Part shown: in pieces, positions 37,044 to 44,691 of the stretch
Layout of the letters: each line of letters opens with the position of its first letter
Numbering within the stretch: the first letter of the stretch is position 1
From: Brevibacterium sp. CCUG 69071
GTDB lineage: Bacteria > Actinomycetota > Actinomycetes > Actinomycetales > Brevibacteriaceae
Reading direction: 5' to 3'
Assembly (NCBI RefSeq): GCF_021023135.1
Contig: NZ_PGFV01000005.1
Coordinates: 186,001 to 250,000, forward strand
DNA length: 64,000 bases
Position numbers and translations under genes: made by a program
The notes under the pieces: model-generated
What the model was told of the DNA's origin: nothing
Databases searched by the model: none
The model's input: only the letters and a program-made list of their open reading frames with translations

Positions 37044-38330
37044 TCAGTCGGTCTGAACCCGCACCCGCGGACGCGTCTCGCGGCCGGTGAACCACACCCC
37101 CGCGGCGATGAGGCAGAGCGCCCCGGTGAGCACGAACGCCCACGAGTAGTCGAAGTGGTCGACGACGGCTCCGGCGATGACCGGGCCGAGGATCGCCCCG
37201 CCGTCGAGGGCCATCTGATACTTCGAGAGCACCCGTCCGCCCTTGCGGTCACGGCCGATGACATCGGCGACGGTCGCCTGCTGGGCCGGGTTGGCCAGGC
37301 CGGAGCCGATGCCGGCGAGGACGGAGAAGACGAAGAACAGCCAGATCGAGTCGGTGAAGGCCAGAGCTGCGGTGGTCACGCCCAGGCTGAGCAGCCCCCA
37401 TTGGATGAAGGGCTTGCGACCGTAGGTGTCGGCGAAGCGGCCGACCACGGTCACCGCCGAGGCGTTGCCGATGGCGAACATCGTCAGGGCCAGACCGGCC
37501 ACTGCGGTGTCGGCTTTCAGCGCTTGGATGGCGAAGAGCGGGTAGATGGCGACACGGATGCCCATGGCCGACCAGCCCTGGACGAAGGCAGAGAGCAGTG
37601 CGGACCGGTAGGCGGAGTCCTGCCATGCCTGGCGGAAGGTCATGACCTTCATCTGCTTTTCGTCCTTCGTCGCTTCGAGGCGGGCGCGGCCCGATTTCGT
37701 CGAGGAACCGAAGGATGCGGTGGAGGCGAGGAAGATGCGCACGACGATGGCGGCGATGACGAGACCGACCGCGTAGATGATGAAGGGGATGCGCATCCCC
37801 CAGCCGGCCATCGCCCCGCCGAGCACGGGGCCGGCGATGTTGCCGACGAGGAAGGCGGTGGCGTAGGTCGAGGAGGCTTTGGCGCGGGCGTCGACCGGGG
37901 CCAGGCGGATGATCAGCGCCATCGCAGAGACGCTGAACATCGTCGACCCGATGCCGCCGAGTCCGCGGAAGATCAGCAGCTGCCAGTAGTCCTGGGCGAA
38001 GGCCACGGCGCCGGTGGAGGCGGCGACGATGAGCAGACCGGTGATGTAGATGCGACGTTCCCCGAAGGCGTCGACGAGGCGGCCCGAGGTGGGTGAGAAG
38101 ACGAACCGGAAGAAGGCGAAGGAGGAGACGACGATGGTCGCGGCGGTGACGCCGAAGTCGAAGCTCGCAGCGAACTGCGGGAGCACCGGGGCGATGATCC
38201 CATAGCCCAGCGCCACGATGAAGGCGGCCGCGACGAGGACGTAGATCTGCTTCGGGAGTCTGCGATCATCTTCCGTGGCTGCGTCGGTGGGGTTCGCGTC
38301 CGGGCCTGTCTTCTCGTTCTCCTCGCTCAC
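37044..38330 (-). CDS. MFS transporter
   Basis: A 428-residue, 12-helix major-facilitator protein of the multidrug/sugar-exporter-like type. Seen: an acidic N-terminal tail, YGIIAPVLPQFAASF in helix 1, the cytoplasmic motif SPTSGRLVDAFGERRIYITG between helices 2 and 3, and its echo VGRFADTYGRKPFIQ in the second half. Substrate unknown. The GTG start at 38330 overlaps the nitroreductase stop (GTGA), which makes the two co-translated; a longer frame upstream is antisense-like and lacks family features. It may export a product or toxin linked to the nitroreductase/MsrA unit. Confidence 0.87.
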   Translation of the reverse strand: MSEENEKTGPDANPTDAATEDDRRLPKQIYVLVAAAFIVALGYGIIAPVLPQFAASFDFGVTAATIVVSSFAFFRFVFSPTSGRLVDAFGERRIYITGLLIVAASTGAVAFAQDYWQLLIFRGLGGIGSTMFSVSAMALIIRLAPVDARAKASSTYATAFLVGNIAGPVLGGAMAGWGMRIPFIIYAVGLVIAAIVVRIFLASTASFGSSTKSGRARLEATKDEKQMKVMTFRQAWQDSAYRSALLSAFVQGWSAMGIRVAIYPLFAIQALKADTAVAGLALTMFAIGNASAVTVVGRFADTYGRKPFIQWGLLSLGVTTAALAFTDSIWLFFVFSVLAGIGSGLANPAQQATVADVIGRDRKGGRVLSKYQMALDGGAILGPVIAGAVVDHFDYSWAFVLTGALCLIAAGVWFTGRETRPRVRVQTD

Positions 38331-39163
38331 AGCGTATCGAGGAACTGTTCGGGCTCGGGCAGGGGGCGGGTGCTCGTCTGCAGGCGCTGTCGGTAGCGGT
38401 CCGGGATCGCACCGATGTAGAACCAGCCCATGAGCAGTTCGTTCGCCTCCAGTCGGTGCAGACGCCGCACGGACGGTTCGTTGGTGAGGTTGCCCGAGCG
38501 CCACATGACGCCCCAGCCGGCCTGCCACAGGGCGAGTTCGAGCAGGTGCCCGGCTCCGGCGGCGACGGCGTGCTGTTCCCAGTCGGGGACCTTCGGGTGG
38601 TCGGACGATGAGGAGACGAGGGCGAGGATGAGTTCGGCTCGCAGGGGCTTCTCGTTGATCTCGCCGGGTTTTCTTGTCACTCCGGCCGCTTCGTCGAAGG
38701 CCTCGCCGAGGCGGATGCGGTCGTCCCCGCGGATAATGAGGAAGCGCCAGGGGCGCAGTCCCTTGTGGTCGGCGACCGAGGAGATCGTGCGGATGATCTC
38801 CCGCAGGTCCGCATCGTTCGGGGTCAGGGATTCGACCTTGGAGATCGAGCGGCGGGCGGCGATGGCGCTGAGCACGGGGTCGGCTGCGATGTCGATCGCA
38901 GTCGGCGTCGAATAGTCGGGTCCGCGTGAGCCCGCCGAGGTGGCCGAGCCGTGTCCCTGATCAGGCGCGGTATCGGTCGCGCCCGCCTCGGCGCCGCCGT
39001 GGACCGTGGTGCTCTCAGATTCCGCGGCGAGCTTCTTCGCCCACGTCCCGGATTCGCCGTCGAGGAAGTGGGCGCGCGCCCGCTCCTTGGCGAGCTTCCG
39101 CGCCGCCTTCTCCTTCGGACAGTCGGACTTCCTCTTCGAGCCCTTGTCCTTGTGCTTGCCCAT
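38327..39163 (-). CDS. Nitroreductase-family protein with basic N-terminal extension
   Basis: A 278-residue flavoprotein. The FMN-dependent nitroreductase domain covers about residues 90-275: AIAARRSISKV at the start, HKGLRPWRFLIIRG, AAGAGHLLELALWQAGWGVMWRSG near the middle, and ELLMGWFYIGAIP at the end. Residues 1-85 are an extension with many Lys/Arg (MGKHKDKGSKRKSD...) and a polar linker, perhaps for nucleic-acid or membrane association. It starts directly after the msrA stop and overlaps the MFS start, so msrA-nitroreductase-MFS form one unit with a redox flavour. Confidence 0.85.
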   Translation of the reverse strand: MGKHKDKGSKRKSDCPKEKAARKLAKERARAHFLDGESGTWAKKLAAESESTTVHGGAEAGATDTAPDQGHGSATSAGSRGPDYSTPTAIDIAADPVLSAIAARRSISKVESLTPNDADLREIIRTISSVADHKGLRPWRFLIIRGDDRIRLGEAFDEAAGVTRKPGEINEKPLRAELILALVSSSSDHPKVPDWEQHAVAAGAGHLLELALWQAGWGVMWRSGNLTNEPSVRRLHRLEANELLMGWFYIGAIPDRYRQRLQTSTRPLPEPEQFLDTL

Positions 39164-39694
39164 TCACCCCACCCAATCCGCAAAGGCCTCCCGTGCGCGG
39201 GAGAGCTTCGGATCAATGATGACACGGCAGTAGCCGTTGTCGGGGTTCGCGGTGTAGAAGTCCTGATGGACCGCCTCGGCGGGGTAGAACGTCGAGAGCG
39301 GTTCGAGGGTGGTCACGATCGGAGAATCGAAGAGTTCCTGCGCCTGCGTGATGGCGGCGGCGAAGCGCTCCTTCTCCGTCTCGTCCCGGTAGAACATGGC
39401 CGAGCGGTACTGGGTGCCGACGTCGTAGCCCTGGCGGTTGAGGCTCGTCGGGTCGTGGCCGGTGAAGAAGAGTCCGAGGATGACGCTCTCGGGGACCACG
39501 TCGGCGTCGAAGGTGACCTGGAGCGCCTCGGCGTGGCCGGTGGTCCCGGAGCAGACCTCACGGTAGTGCGGGTCCGGGGTGTGACCGCCGGTGTAGCCGG
39601 AGATCACCGAGGTGACTCCGGTGGTGCGCTGGTAGACGGCGTCGAGGCACCAGAAGCAGCCGGCGCCGAGGGTGAGGGTACGAAGATCGCTCAT
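39164..39694 (-). CDS. msrA: Peptide methionine sulfoxide reductase MsrA
   Basis: Reduces the S-form of methionine sulfoxide in proteins after oxidative damage. The 176-residue protein has the catalytic GAGCFWCLDAVYQRT at residue 11, VISGYTGGHTPDPHYREVCSGTTGHAEALQV and HQDFYTANPDNGYCRVII, with a Cys near the end that could resolve the sulfenate. The ATG at 39694 places the catalytic motif at the usual distance. No msrB is adjacent; the nitroreductase gene follows without a gap. Confidence 0.95.
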   Translation of the reverse strand: MSDLRTLTLGAGCFWCLDAVYQRTTGVTSVISGYTGGHTPDPHYREVCSGTTGHAEALQVTFDADVVPESVILGLFFTGHDPTSLNRQGYDVGTQYRSAMFYRDETEKERFAAAITQAQELFDSPIVTTLEPLSTFYPAEAVHQDFYTANPDNGYCRVIIDPKLSRAREAFADWVG

Positions 39695-39752
39695 ATTTCC
39701 TACAACGATGTGCGCGTGCGCTTATTCCCGGAGCACCGACATCAGGACTGGC

Positions 39753-40418
39753 TCACATCACCATGGCGCTGGGCAGGGAGAAGCCGAGTTCGGCCGCGGC
39801 CTGCTGTGTCGAGGGCTGATTCCAGAATCGGGCGACCGAGGTGTTCGTCGCCAGGGAGCGCATCTCGGCCTTGTCGAGGAACAGGATCCCGGACAGGTGG
39901 TCGGTCTCATGGGCGACGATGCGCGCCGACCAGCCGGTGACCACCTCGGCGAGGGGATTGCCGTCGAGGTCGAGACCTCTCAGGTCGATCTCTCGGGGAC
40001 GGGCGACGACGGCCTGGTAGCCGGGGATCGACAGGCAGCCTTCGAAGAAGGCGACGTCCTCGGAACCGGCACGCTCATACTCGGCGTTGAGGACCACGCG
40101 CAGGGGCATGGGGTGGCGCTGCCGCACCTTCGCGACCTCGGGGTCGAGGCTGCCGGGGTCCTCGGCGACGAACATCGACAGGCCGATGCCCAGCTGTGGC
40201 CCGGCGAGGCCGACGCCCGGGGCTGCGAGCATGGTCGCCCGCATCACCTCGGCGAGTGTCGCGAGTTCGCCGTCGTCGACCTGCCCGTCGAAGGGGCGGG
40301 TGGGCGAGCGCAGGATCGGGTCCCCGGCCTCGACGATCGGGGCCACTCCCCCGTTGTCCGCCGCGGCGGTCAGCACCGAGCGGATCTGGGCGGCGATTCG
40401 AGTGTCAGCGTCGTTCAT
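39753..40418 (-). CDS. def: Peptide deformylase
   Basis: Removes the formyl group from N-terminal methionine. The 221-residue protein has all three motifs: GVGLAGPQ, EGCLSIPG (metal-ligand Cys) and HETDHLSG (HExxH). The ~25-residue N-terminal extension and the C-terminal tail after FWNQPS are usual for long actinobacterial forms. It lies 19 bp after the citE-like gene on the same strand and may be read from the same transcript. Confidence 0.95.
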   Translation of the reverse strand: MNDADTRIAAQIRSVLTAAADNGGVAPIVEAGDPILRSPTRPFDGQVDDGELATLAEVMRATMLAAPGVGLAGPQLGIGLSMFVAEDPGSLDPEVAKVRQRHPMPLRVVLNAEYERAGSEDVAFFEGCLSIPGYQAVVARPREIDLRGLDLDGNPLAEVVTGWSARIVAHETDHLSGILFLDKAEMRSLATNTSVARFWNQPSTQQAAAELGFSLPSAMVM

Positions 40419-40437
40419 GTTCTGCTTCTTCGTGTGT

Positions 40438-41241
40438 TCAGACGGCGCGGGCGACGATGAGCTCGGCGTGCTTGAGCAGCGGTGCGTCGATCATCTTGCC
40501 CTCATAGGCGAAGGCGCCCTTCTCGGTCCGCGCGAGTTCGAGGACGGCGTTCGCCCAGGTCAGCTGCTCCTCGCTGGGGCGGAAGGCCTCGCGGACGACG
40601 GGCACATGGTTGGGGTGGATGGAGACCTTGCCGCTGAAGCCCGACTGCACGGCATCCTCGGACTCTTCACGCAGTCCGTCGAGGTCGGGGATGTCGGCCC
40701 AGATCGAATCGAGGGCGAACTTCCCTTGGGCGCGGGCGGCGAGCAGGGTCGAGTTGCGGACGTGCTTGGCGACGTCGCGGTAAGTTCCGTCGGCCTTGCG
40801 GGAGGATCCGCCGCCGAGGTCGGCGATGAGGTCCTCGGAGCCCCACATCAGGGCGTAGGCGTTGGGGGCGGCGGCGATCTCGGCGACGTTGATCGCGCCG
40901 AGTCCGGTCTCGATGAGCGCGATGACCTGGTAGTCGGAGAGGATCGTCAGGTCGGAGGCGTGCTCGGACTTCGGCAGCATCACGGCCGTGTAGTCGGTGC
41001 GGGCGAGCATCCGCAGATCCTCGCCGAGGTGCTCGGAGTCGCGGGCGTTGACGCGCACGACCGTGCGGCTGGGGTCGAGGGGATAGTCGATGATCGCCTC
41101 GCGGGCGGCGGCCTTGTCACCGTCGTTGACGGCGTCTTCGAGGTCGAGGATGACGATGTCGGAGCGTTCAGCGGCCTTCGTGTACCGGTCGGGGCGGTCG
41201 CCGGGGCAGAACAGCCAGGCGGGTTTGAAGTCGAGTGCCAT
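40438..41241 (-). CDS. citE: HpcH/CitE-type beta-hydroxyacyl-CoA lyase
   Basis: A 267-residue lyase of the CitE-like family. Seen: WLFCPGDRPDRYTKAAERSDIVILDLEDAV at the start, VVRVNARDSE, LPKSEHASDL, ALIETGLGAINV, ALMWGSEDLIADLG and FSGKVSIHPNHV. The closest known relative by context is M. tuberculosis Rv2498c, a (R)-HMG-CoA/citramalyl-CoA lyase in leucine and itaconate breakdown; the partner MaoC gene precedes it here with an 8-bp gap. ATG at 41241 is chosen because the conserved domain begins there. Confidence 0.85.
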   Translation of the reverse strand: MALDFKPAWLFCPGDRPDRYTKAAERSDIVILDLEDAVNDGDKAAAREAIIDYPLDPSRTVVRVNARDSEHLGEDLRMLARTDYTAVMLPKSEHASDLTILSDYQVIALIETGLGAINVAEIAAAPNAYALMWGSEDLIADLGGGSSRKADGTYRDVAKHVRNSTLLAARAQGKFALDSIWADIPDLDGLREESEDAVQSGFSGKVSIHPNHVPVVREAFRPSEEQLTWANAVLELARTEKGAFAYEGKMIDAPLLKHAELIVARAV

Positions 41242-41249
41242 CGTGGAGC

Positions 41250-41759
41250 TCACTTTCCGTGTGCGGTGTCGTCGGTGCCGGGCTTGGCGTGGGACGAGTC
41301 GAACATCATGGTCTGGCGGACGGCCTTGGCCACGAGCGTGCCCTCCTGGTTGTAGCCGCGGTGTTCGAGGGTGACGATGCCCTGACCGGGGCGCGATTTC
41401 GAGGCCCGTTTGTCGAGGATCGTCGTCTCCGCGTAGAGGGTGTCGCCGTGGAAGAGCGGGGCCGGGAAGCTCACCTCGGAGAAGCCGAGGTTGCCGACGA
41501 TGGTGCCTTGGGTCAGCTGGGTCACGGAGAGTCCGATGAGGGTGGCCAGGGTGAACATCGAGTTGACGAGTCGCTGGCCGAAGGGTTCGGTCTCGGCGAA
41601 GGCGGCGTCGAGGTGGAGGGCCTGGGTATTCATGGTCACGGCCGTGAACCAGGTGTTGTCCGCCTCGGTGATGGTCCGGCCCGGGGCATGCCTGTAGGTG
41701 GCTCCGACTTCCATCTCGTCCAGCCACAGACCCCGTTGTTCGATGACCTTCTCGCTCAT
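41250..41759 (-). CDS. MaoC-family enoyl-CoA hydratase
   Basis: A 169-residue hot-dog-fold hydratase. Seen: GLWLDEMEVGATYRHAPGRTITEADNTWF at the N-terminus, HLDAAFAETEPFGQRLVNSMFTLATLIG with the catalytic-type segment, and FPAPLFHGDTLYAETTILDKR. It is co-transcribed with the citE-like lyase downstream. By analogy with Rv2499c-Rv2498c it would hydrate methylglutaconyl-CoA or mesaconyl/itaconyl-CoA for cleavage by the lyase. The assignment to leucine/itaconate use rests on gene order. Confidence 0.87.
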   Translation of the reverse strand: MSEKVIEQRGLWLDEMEVGATYRHAPGRTITEADNTWFTAVTMNTQALHLDAAFAETEPFGQRLVNSMFTLATLIGLSVTQLTQGTIVGNLGFSEVSFPAPLFHGDTLYAETTILDKRASKSRPGQGIVTLEHRGYNQEGTLVAKAVRQTMMFDSSHAKPGTDDTAHGK

Positions 41760-41847
41760 GTGTCTCTCCTCACTCGTCGTGATTCGAGCTTATCGCCTGT
41801 GCCGGGAGGTCTGTGAACCCGGGGCGGCTTCGGTAGCCTCGGTGACT

Positions 41848-42507
41848 ATGACCATCACGCGCAGACTGTTCGTCGTCGCCCACCCCGAGTCCCGGCATCA
41901 CGTCGAGGGGCGCGTCGGCGGATGGTACGACTCGGAACTCACCGAGCGCGGACTGCGGCAGGCGGACGCGATCGCCGCGGAACTGCGGCGGCGCATCCCG
42001 GCGAGCACCTCGGCGGAGGTGTTCTCCTCGGATCTGCGCCGGACCTGGTCGACCGCCGAGGCGATCGCTAAGTCCCTGGGCGCCGTTGCCTCAGCTCTTC
42101 CGGGCCTGCGTGAGAAGTCCTATGGAGTCGCCGAGGGGCGGGAGCAGTCGTGGCTCGATGAGCGCTTCGTGTTCCCTCCCGTGCCCGAGGCCCCCTTCGA
42201 CCATGGCCTCCGCCTCGACCATGTCGAAGGCATCGACGGAGCGGAGACCAGGCGCGAGGCAGGGGCACGGGTGTACGCGGCAATGGACAGCGTGCTGGCG
42301 CGGCCGGCGACTGAGCAGGTGGTCGTCACGCATGGGTTCGCGCACTCCTTCGTCGTCGGCCGGTGGCTCGAGCTGCCGCTCGAGGCGATGGGTCGGGCGA
42401 CCTTCGCGGCCACCTCGGGGTGCATCACCGAACTGAACGAAGACGATGTGTTCGGCAATCGGACCCTGCGGTCGCTGGCTGCGGTGGACCACCTCGGCGA
42501 TCTTTGA
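41848..42507 (+). CDS. Histidine-phosphatase-superfamily protein with altered RHG motif
   Basis: A 219-residue member of the phosphoglycerate-mutase-like superfamily. The usual LxRHGE is replaced by VVAHPESRHH near residue 10: the catalytic His is kept but the preceding Arg and following Gly are not. Downstream features fit: YDSELTERGLRQADAIAAEL, FSSDLRRTWSTAEAIA, and the second catalytic His in QVVVTHGFAHSFVVG. Substrate unknown; the changed phosphate pocket may mean altered or lost activity. ATG at 41848 is 88 bp from the divergent MaoC gene. Confidence 0.82.
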   Translation: MTITRRLFVVAHPESRHHVEGRVGGWYDSELTERGLRQADAIAAELRRRIPASTSAEVFSSDLRRTWSTAEAIAKSLGAVASALPGLREKSYGVAEGREQSWLDERFVFPPVPEAPFDHGLRLDHVEGIDGAETRREAGARVYAAMDSVLARPATEQVVVTHGFAHSFVVGRWLELPLEAMGRATFAATSGCITELNEDDVFGNRTLRSLAAVDHLGDL

Positions 42508-42541
42508 TGTGGTTCGTCTTCGAGTGGAGCACCTCCGATGC

Positions 42542-43021
42542 TCAGCCAACTATCTCGGCGTCGAAGACAGTGAACGCGGAGTTCCAGCCGTCGTAGGCGC
42601 TCGCATCGGTGCCCGAATCGTTGGGGAGGCCGATGACGGTGAAGGTCATCCGCGTCGACTCGGCGTCGGTCTCGTCGAAGACGATGCTGACGAGCGGTGC
42701 ATCGTCGATGTCCTCGGGACTCCCCCACGTGAAGTCGAGCCGCCGAGGCTCCTCGATGCGGCGATACCGCCCGGCGGTCGGGAACTCCTGACCGGTGTCC
42801 GGGATGCGCATCGTGTAGGTGTAGGTGCCGCCGACGCGCAGGTCCACGCTCACCGATTATCGCGGGGTGACGAGGGTTTCGGGGTGGAACCAGCGGGCCA
42901 TGACGTCCGGGTTCGTCCAGGCTTCCCACACGCGGTCACGGGGCGCGGCGAAGTCCCGGACGATGGTGAAGCTCGGCTGGTCGGCGGGCGTGGTGTCGGT
43001 GGTGGTGTCGGTCGTGTTCAT
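42542..43021 (-). pseudogene. SRPBCC (AHSA1-like) gene broken by an in-frame TAA
   Basis: A START/AHSA1-fold protein of about 159 residues interrupted by one in-frame stop. It starts at 43021 (MNTTDT) after a perfect AAGGAGG. The first part has FTIVRDFAAPRDRVWEAWTNPDVMARWFHPE, then codon 55 (42857-42859) is TAA. The same frame continues at once with SVDLRVGGTYTYTM...FTVFDAEIVG, the expected rest of the family. A GTG two codons after the stop (42853) could restart translation of the second half. ArsR-SRPBCC pairs are common, and the ArsR gene 23 bp upstream is intact. Confidence 0.8.
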
Positions 43022-43044
43022 GATGGTTCTCCTCCTTGAGTCGA

Positions 43045-43392
43045 TCATTCTTCCGCTGGCGAGGTGGCTCGGTCGCGGCCGGGGCCGTCCTCGGCGAGGA
43101 CCGTTTCCAGATTGTCGAAGCGCTGCTGCCATTCCTCATGCGCCGCGAGCAGCCACCCGGTGGCGCCTGAGAGATGCTCGGCGTTGAGCGAGACGATTCG
43201 CCGCTGTGAGTGCTTCGTCCGGGTGATGAGCCCGGCCTCCTCGAGGACCTTGAGGTGCTGGGAGACCGCGGGCCGGCTGATCGGCAGCGGATCGGCCAGC
43301 TCTCCGGAGCTCAGTTCTCCGCCGCGCAGACGATCGATGATCGCCCGTCGCGTCGGATCGGCGAGAGCCCCGAAGACGAGGTCAAGATCCAT
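43045..43392 (-). CDS. ArsR-family transcriptional regulator
   Basis: A 115-residue winged-helix repressor: MDLDLVFGALADPTRRAIIDRLRGG at the N-terminus, helix-turn-helix ISRPAVSQHLKVLEEAGLITR and wing RIVSLN. It lacks the ELCVCD metal motif of ArsR proper and belongs to the group paired with AHSA1-like SRPBCC genes; the ligand is not known. A TTAATTAA palindrome 13 bp before its start suggests autorepression. Its SRPBCC partner downstream carries a nonsense codon. Confidence 0.88.
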   Translation of the reverse strand: MDLDLVFGALADPTRRAIIDRLRGGELSSGELADPLPISRPAVSQHLKVLEEAGLITRTKHSQRRIVSLNAEHLSGATGWLLAAHEEWQQRFDNLETVLAEDGPGRDRATSPAEE

Positions 43393-43393
43393 T

Positions 43394-43418
43394 TAACCAC
43401 TTCCTTAATTAAGCAGTT
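43394..43418. promoter_or_regulatory. AT-rich palindromic operator candidate of the ArsR gene
   Basis: TTAACCACTTCCTTAATTAAG precedes the ArsR start, with the perfect palindrome TTAATTAA at 43405-43412. Such AT-rich dyads close to the start codon are usual ArsR-family operators. Confidence 0.45.
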
Positions 43419-43541
43419 CCTACAATACATCTCCGCGATCAGGAGTCAAGGGTGAGTTCACTTCCCGCTCCCCCGCCGATCATGAACGCGACTAGGCTGG
43501 GGGTGTGCCGCTTCGGCCCACCCGCTGACTCGAGGAGAGAG

Positions 43542-44363
43542 ATGGATCGCGATTCGATCGACTGCTGGCTGACCGACATGGACGGCGTCCTGGTCAAGGA
43601 GAGCAATCCCCTGCCCGGCGCCGCCGAGCTGCTGGCGCAGTGGCGGCGGGCCGACATTCCCTACCTGGTGCTTACGAACAATTCGATCTACACCGCCCGC
43701 GACCTCTCCGCCCGGCTGCGCTCGAACGGACTCGACGTACCCGAGGCGAACATTTGGACATCGGCGATGGCGACCGCGGACTTCCTGTCCAATCAGGTCG
43801 AACACGGCACCGCCTACGTCGTCGGCGAGGCGGGGCTGACGACGGCGATCCACGAGACCGGCTTCGTCATGACGGAGAGGGATCCGGAGTTCGTCGTCGT
43901 CGGCGAGACCCACTCGTACTCCTTCGAGGCGATCACGAAGGCGATCCGGCTGATCCAGGGCGGCTCCCGCTTCATCGTCACCAACCCCGATGCCACCGGC
44001 CCGAGCCCCGAGGGCATTCTGCCCGCCACCGGGGCCATCGCCGCCCTGATCACGAAGGCCACGAACCGCGACCCCTACGTCGTCGGCAAACCGAACCCGA
44101 TGATGTTCCGGTCGGCGCTGAACAAGATCGGCGCGCACTCGATGAGCACCGCCATGATCGGCGACCGGATGGACACCGATATCATCGCCGGTATGGAGGC
44201 GGGCATGCACACCGTGCTCGTCCTGTCCGGAATCTCATCCGCCGAGGATGTCCGCCACTTCCCGTTCCGCCCCAATGAGATCGTCAACGGCGTCCACGAA
44301 CTCCTCGACGTTCCCCTCGAACAGCGCGAGACGCTCGGCCCCGACGTCACCGGCTCGGCCTGA
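43542..44363 (+). CDS. HAD-IIA hydrolase (NagD/phosphoglycolate-phosphatase-like)
   Basis: A 273-residue haloacid-dehalogenase phosphatase. Motif I is LTDMDGVLV (nucleophile Asp and D+2), motif II is LVLTNNSIYT, then the IIA cap domain (residues about 80-190) and the C-terminal VVGKPNPMMF (Lys) with MIGDRMDTDIIAGMEAGMHTVLVLSG (motif IV acids). Substrate is not predictable. GAGGAGAGAG precedes the ATG. It is divergent from the ArsR gene. Confidence 0.9.
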   Translation: MDRDSIDCWLTDMDGVLVKESNPLPGAAELLAQWRRADIPYLVLTNNSIYTARDLSARLRSNGLDVPEANIWTSAMATADFLSNQVEHGTAYVVGEAGLTTAIHETGFVMTERDPEFVVVGETHSYSFEAITKAIRLIQGGSRFIVTNPDATGPSPEGILPATGAIAALITKATNRDPYVVGKPNPMMFRSALNKIGAHSMSTAMIGDRMDTDIIAGMEAGMHTVLVLSGISSAEDVRHFPFRPNEIVNGVHELLDVPLEQRETLGPDVTGSA

Positions 44364-44691
44364 GCAGGCGCGGCCTGAGCGGTCGCGGCGGGACGCCCGA
44401 ATCCACCTCGGCTGAGACGCCGCCTCCACGGGCGCGGCCTCCGTCGTACCAGCCAGCCCACACGGTTCTCCCGCCGAGAAACGGGGTAAGTGTCGAAACA
44501 CTGACTTAGTGCACGCCACTCCCAGCCAAAACGGGCTCAGTGTCGAAACACGCATGTGTACACCCGCGATTCGACACTCAACCCGTTTTCAATGATTGGC
44601 CTCAACCCTCCAGCTCAGCCTTGACCAGACTTTTGATGACGTTTAGTACCGTTTGATTGAATTTGGCTTTCATCATCGACATACTGATTTC
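44364..44691. other. 328-bp gap holding repeat copy 1
   Basis: After the HAD gene the sequence becomes less coding-like. It contains the hairpin repeat described at 44481-44589 and an AT-richer stretch (44590-44690) leading to the broken AbiEi-like gene. A short minus-strand open frame (44602-44847) has no protein features. Confidence 0.5.
44481..44589. repeat. ~105-bp hairpin repeat, copy 1
   Basis: Contains a near-palindrome: arms 44528-44547 and 44570-44589 (20 bp, two mismatches), with core CAGTGTCGAAACACGCATGTG. A partial extra copy of the arm precedes it (GGGGTAAGTGTCGAAACAC, 44483-44501). A diverged copy in the same orientation lies at 45669-45770, on the other side of one gene. Confidence 0.75.

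Noticed and set aside
33993-38096. A 1367-codon open frame on the plus strand
   Set aside because: It runs antisense through the RND permease and the MFS gene, is rich in Gly/Asp/Arg without any domain, and arises from the GC-rich third positions of the real genes.
42857-43132. A separate short gene upstream of the SRPBCC half
   Set aside because: It is the first half of the same SRPBCC gene in the same frame, separated only by a stop codon; its residues before 43021 are not conserved-looking.
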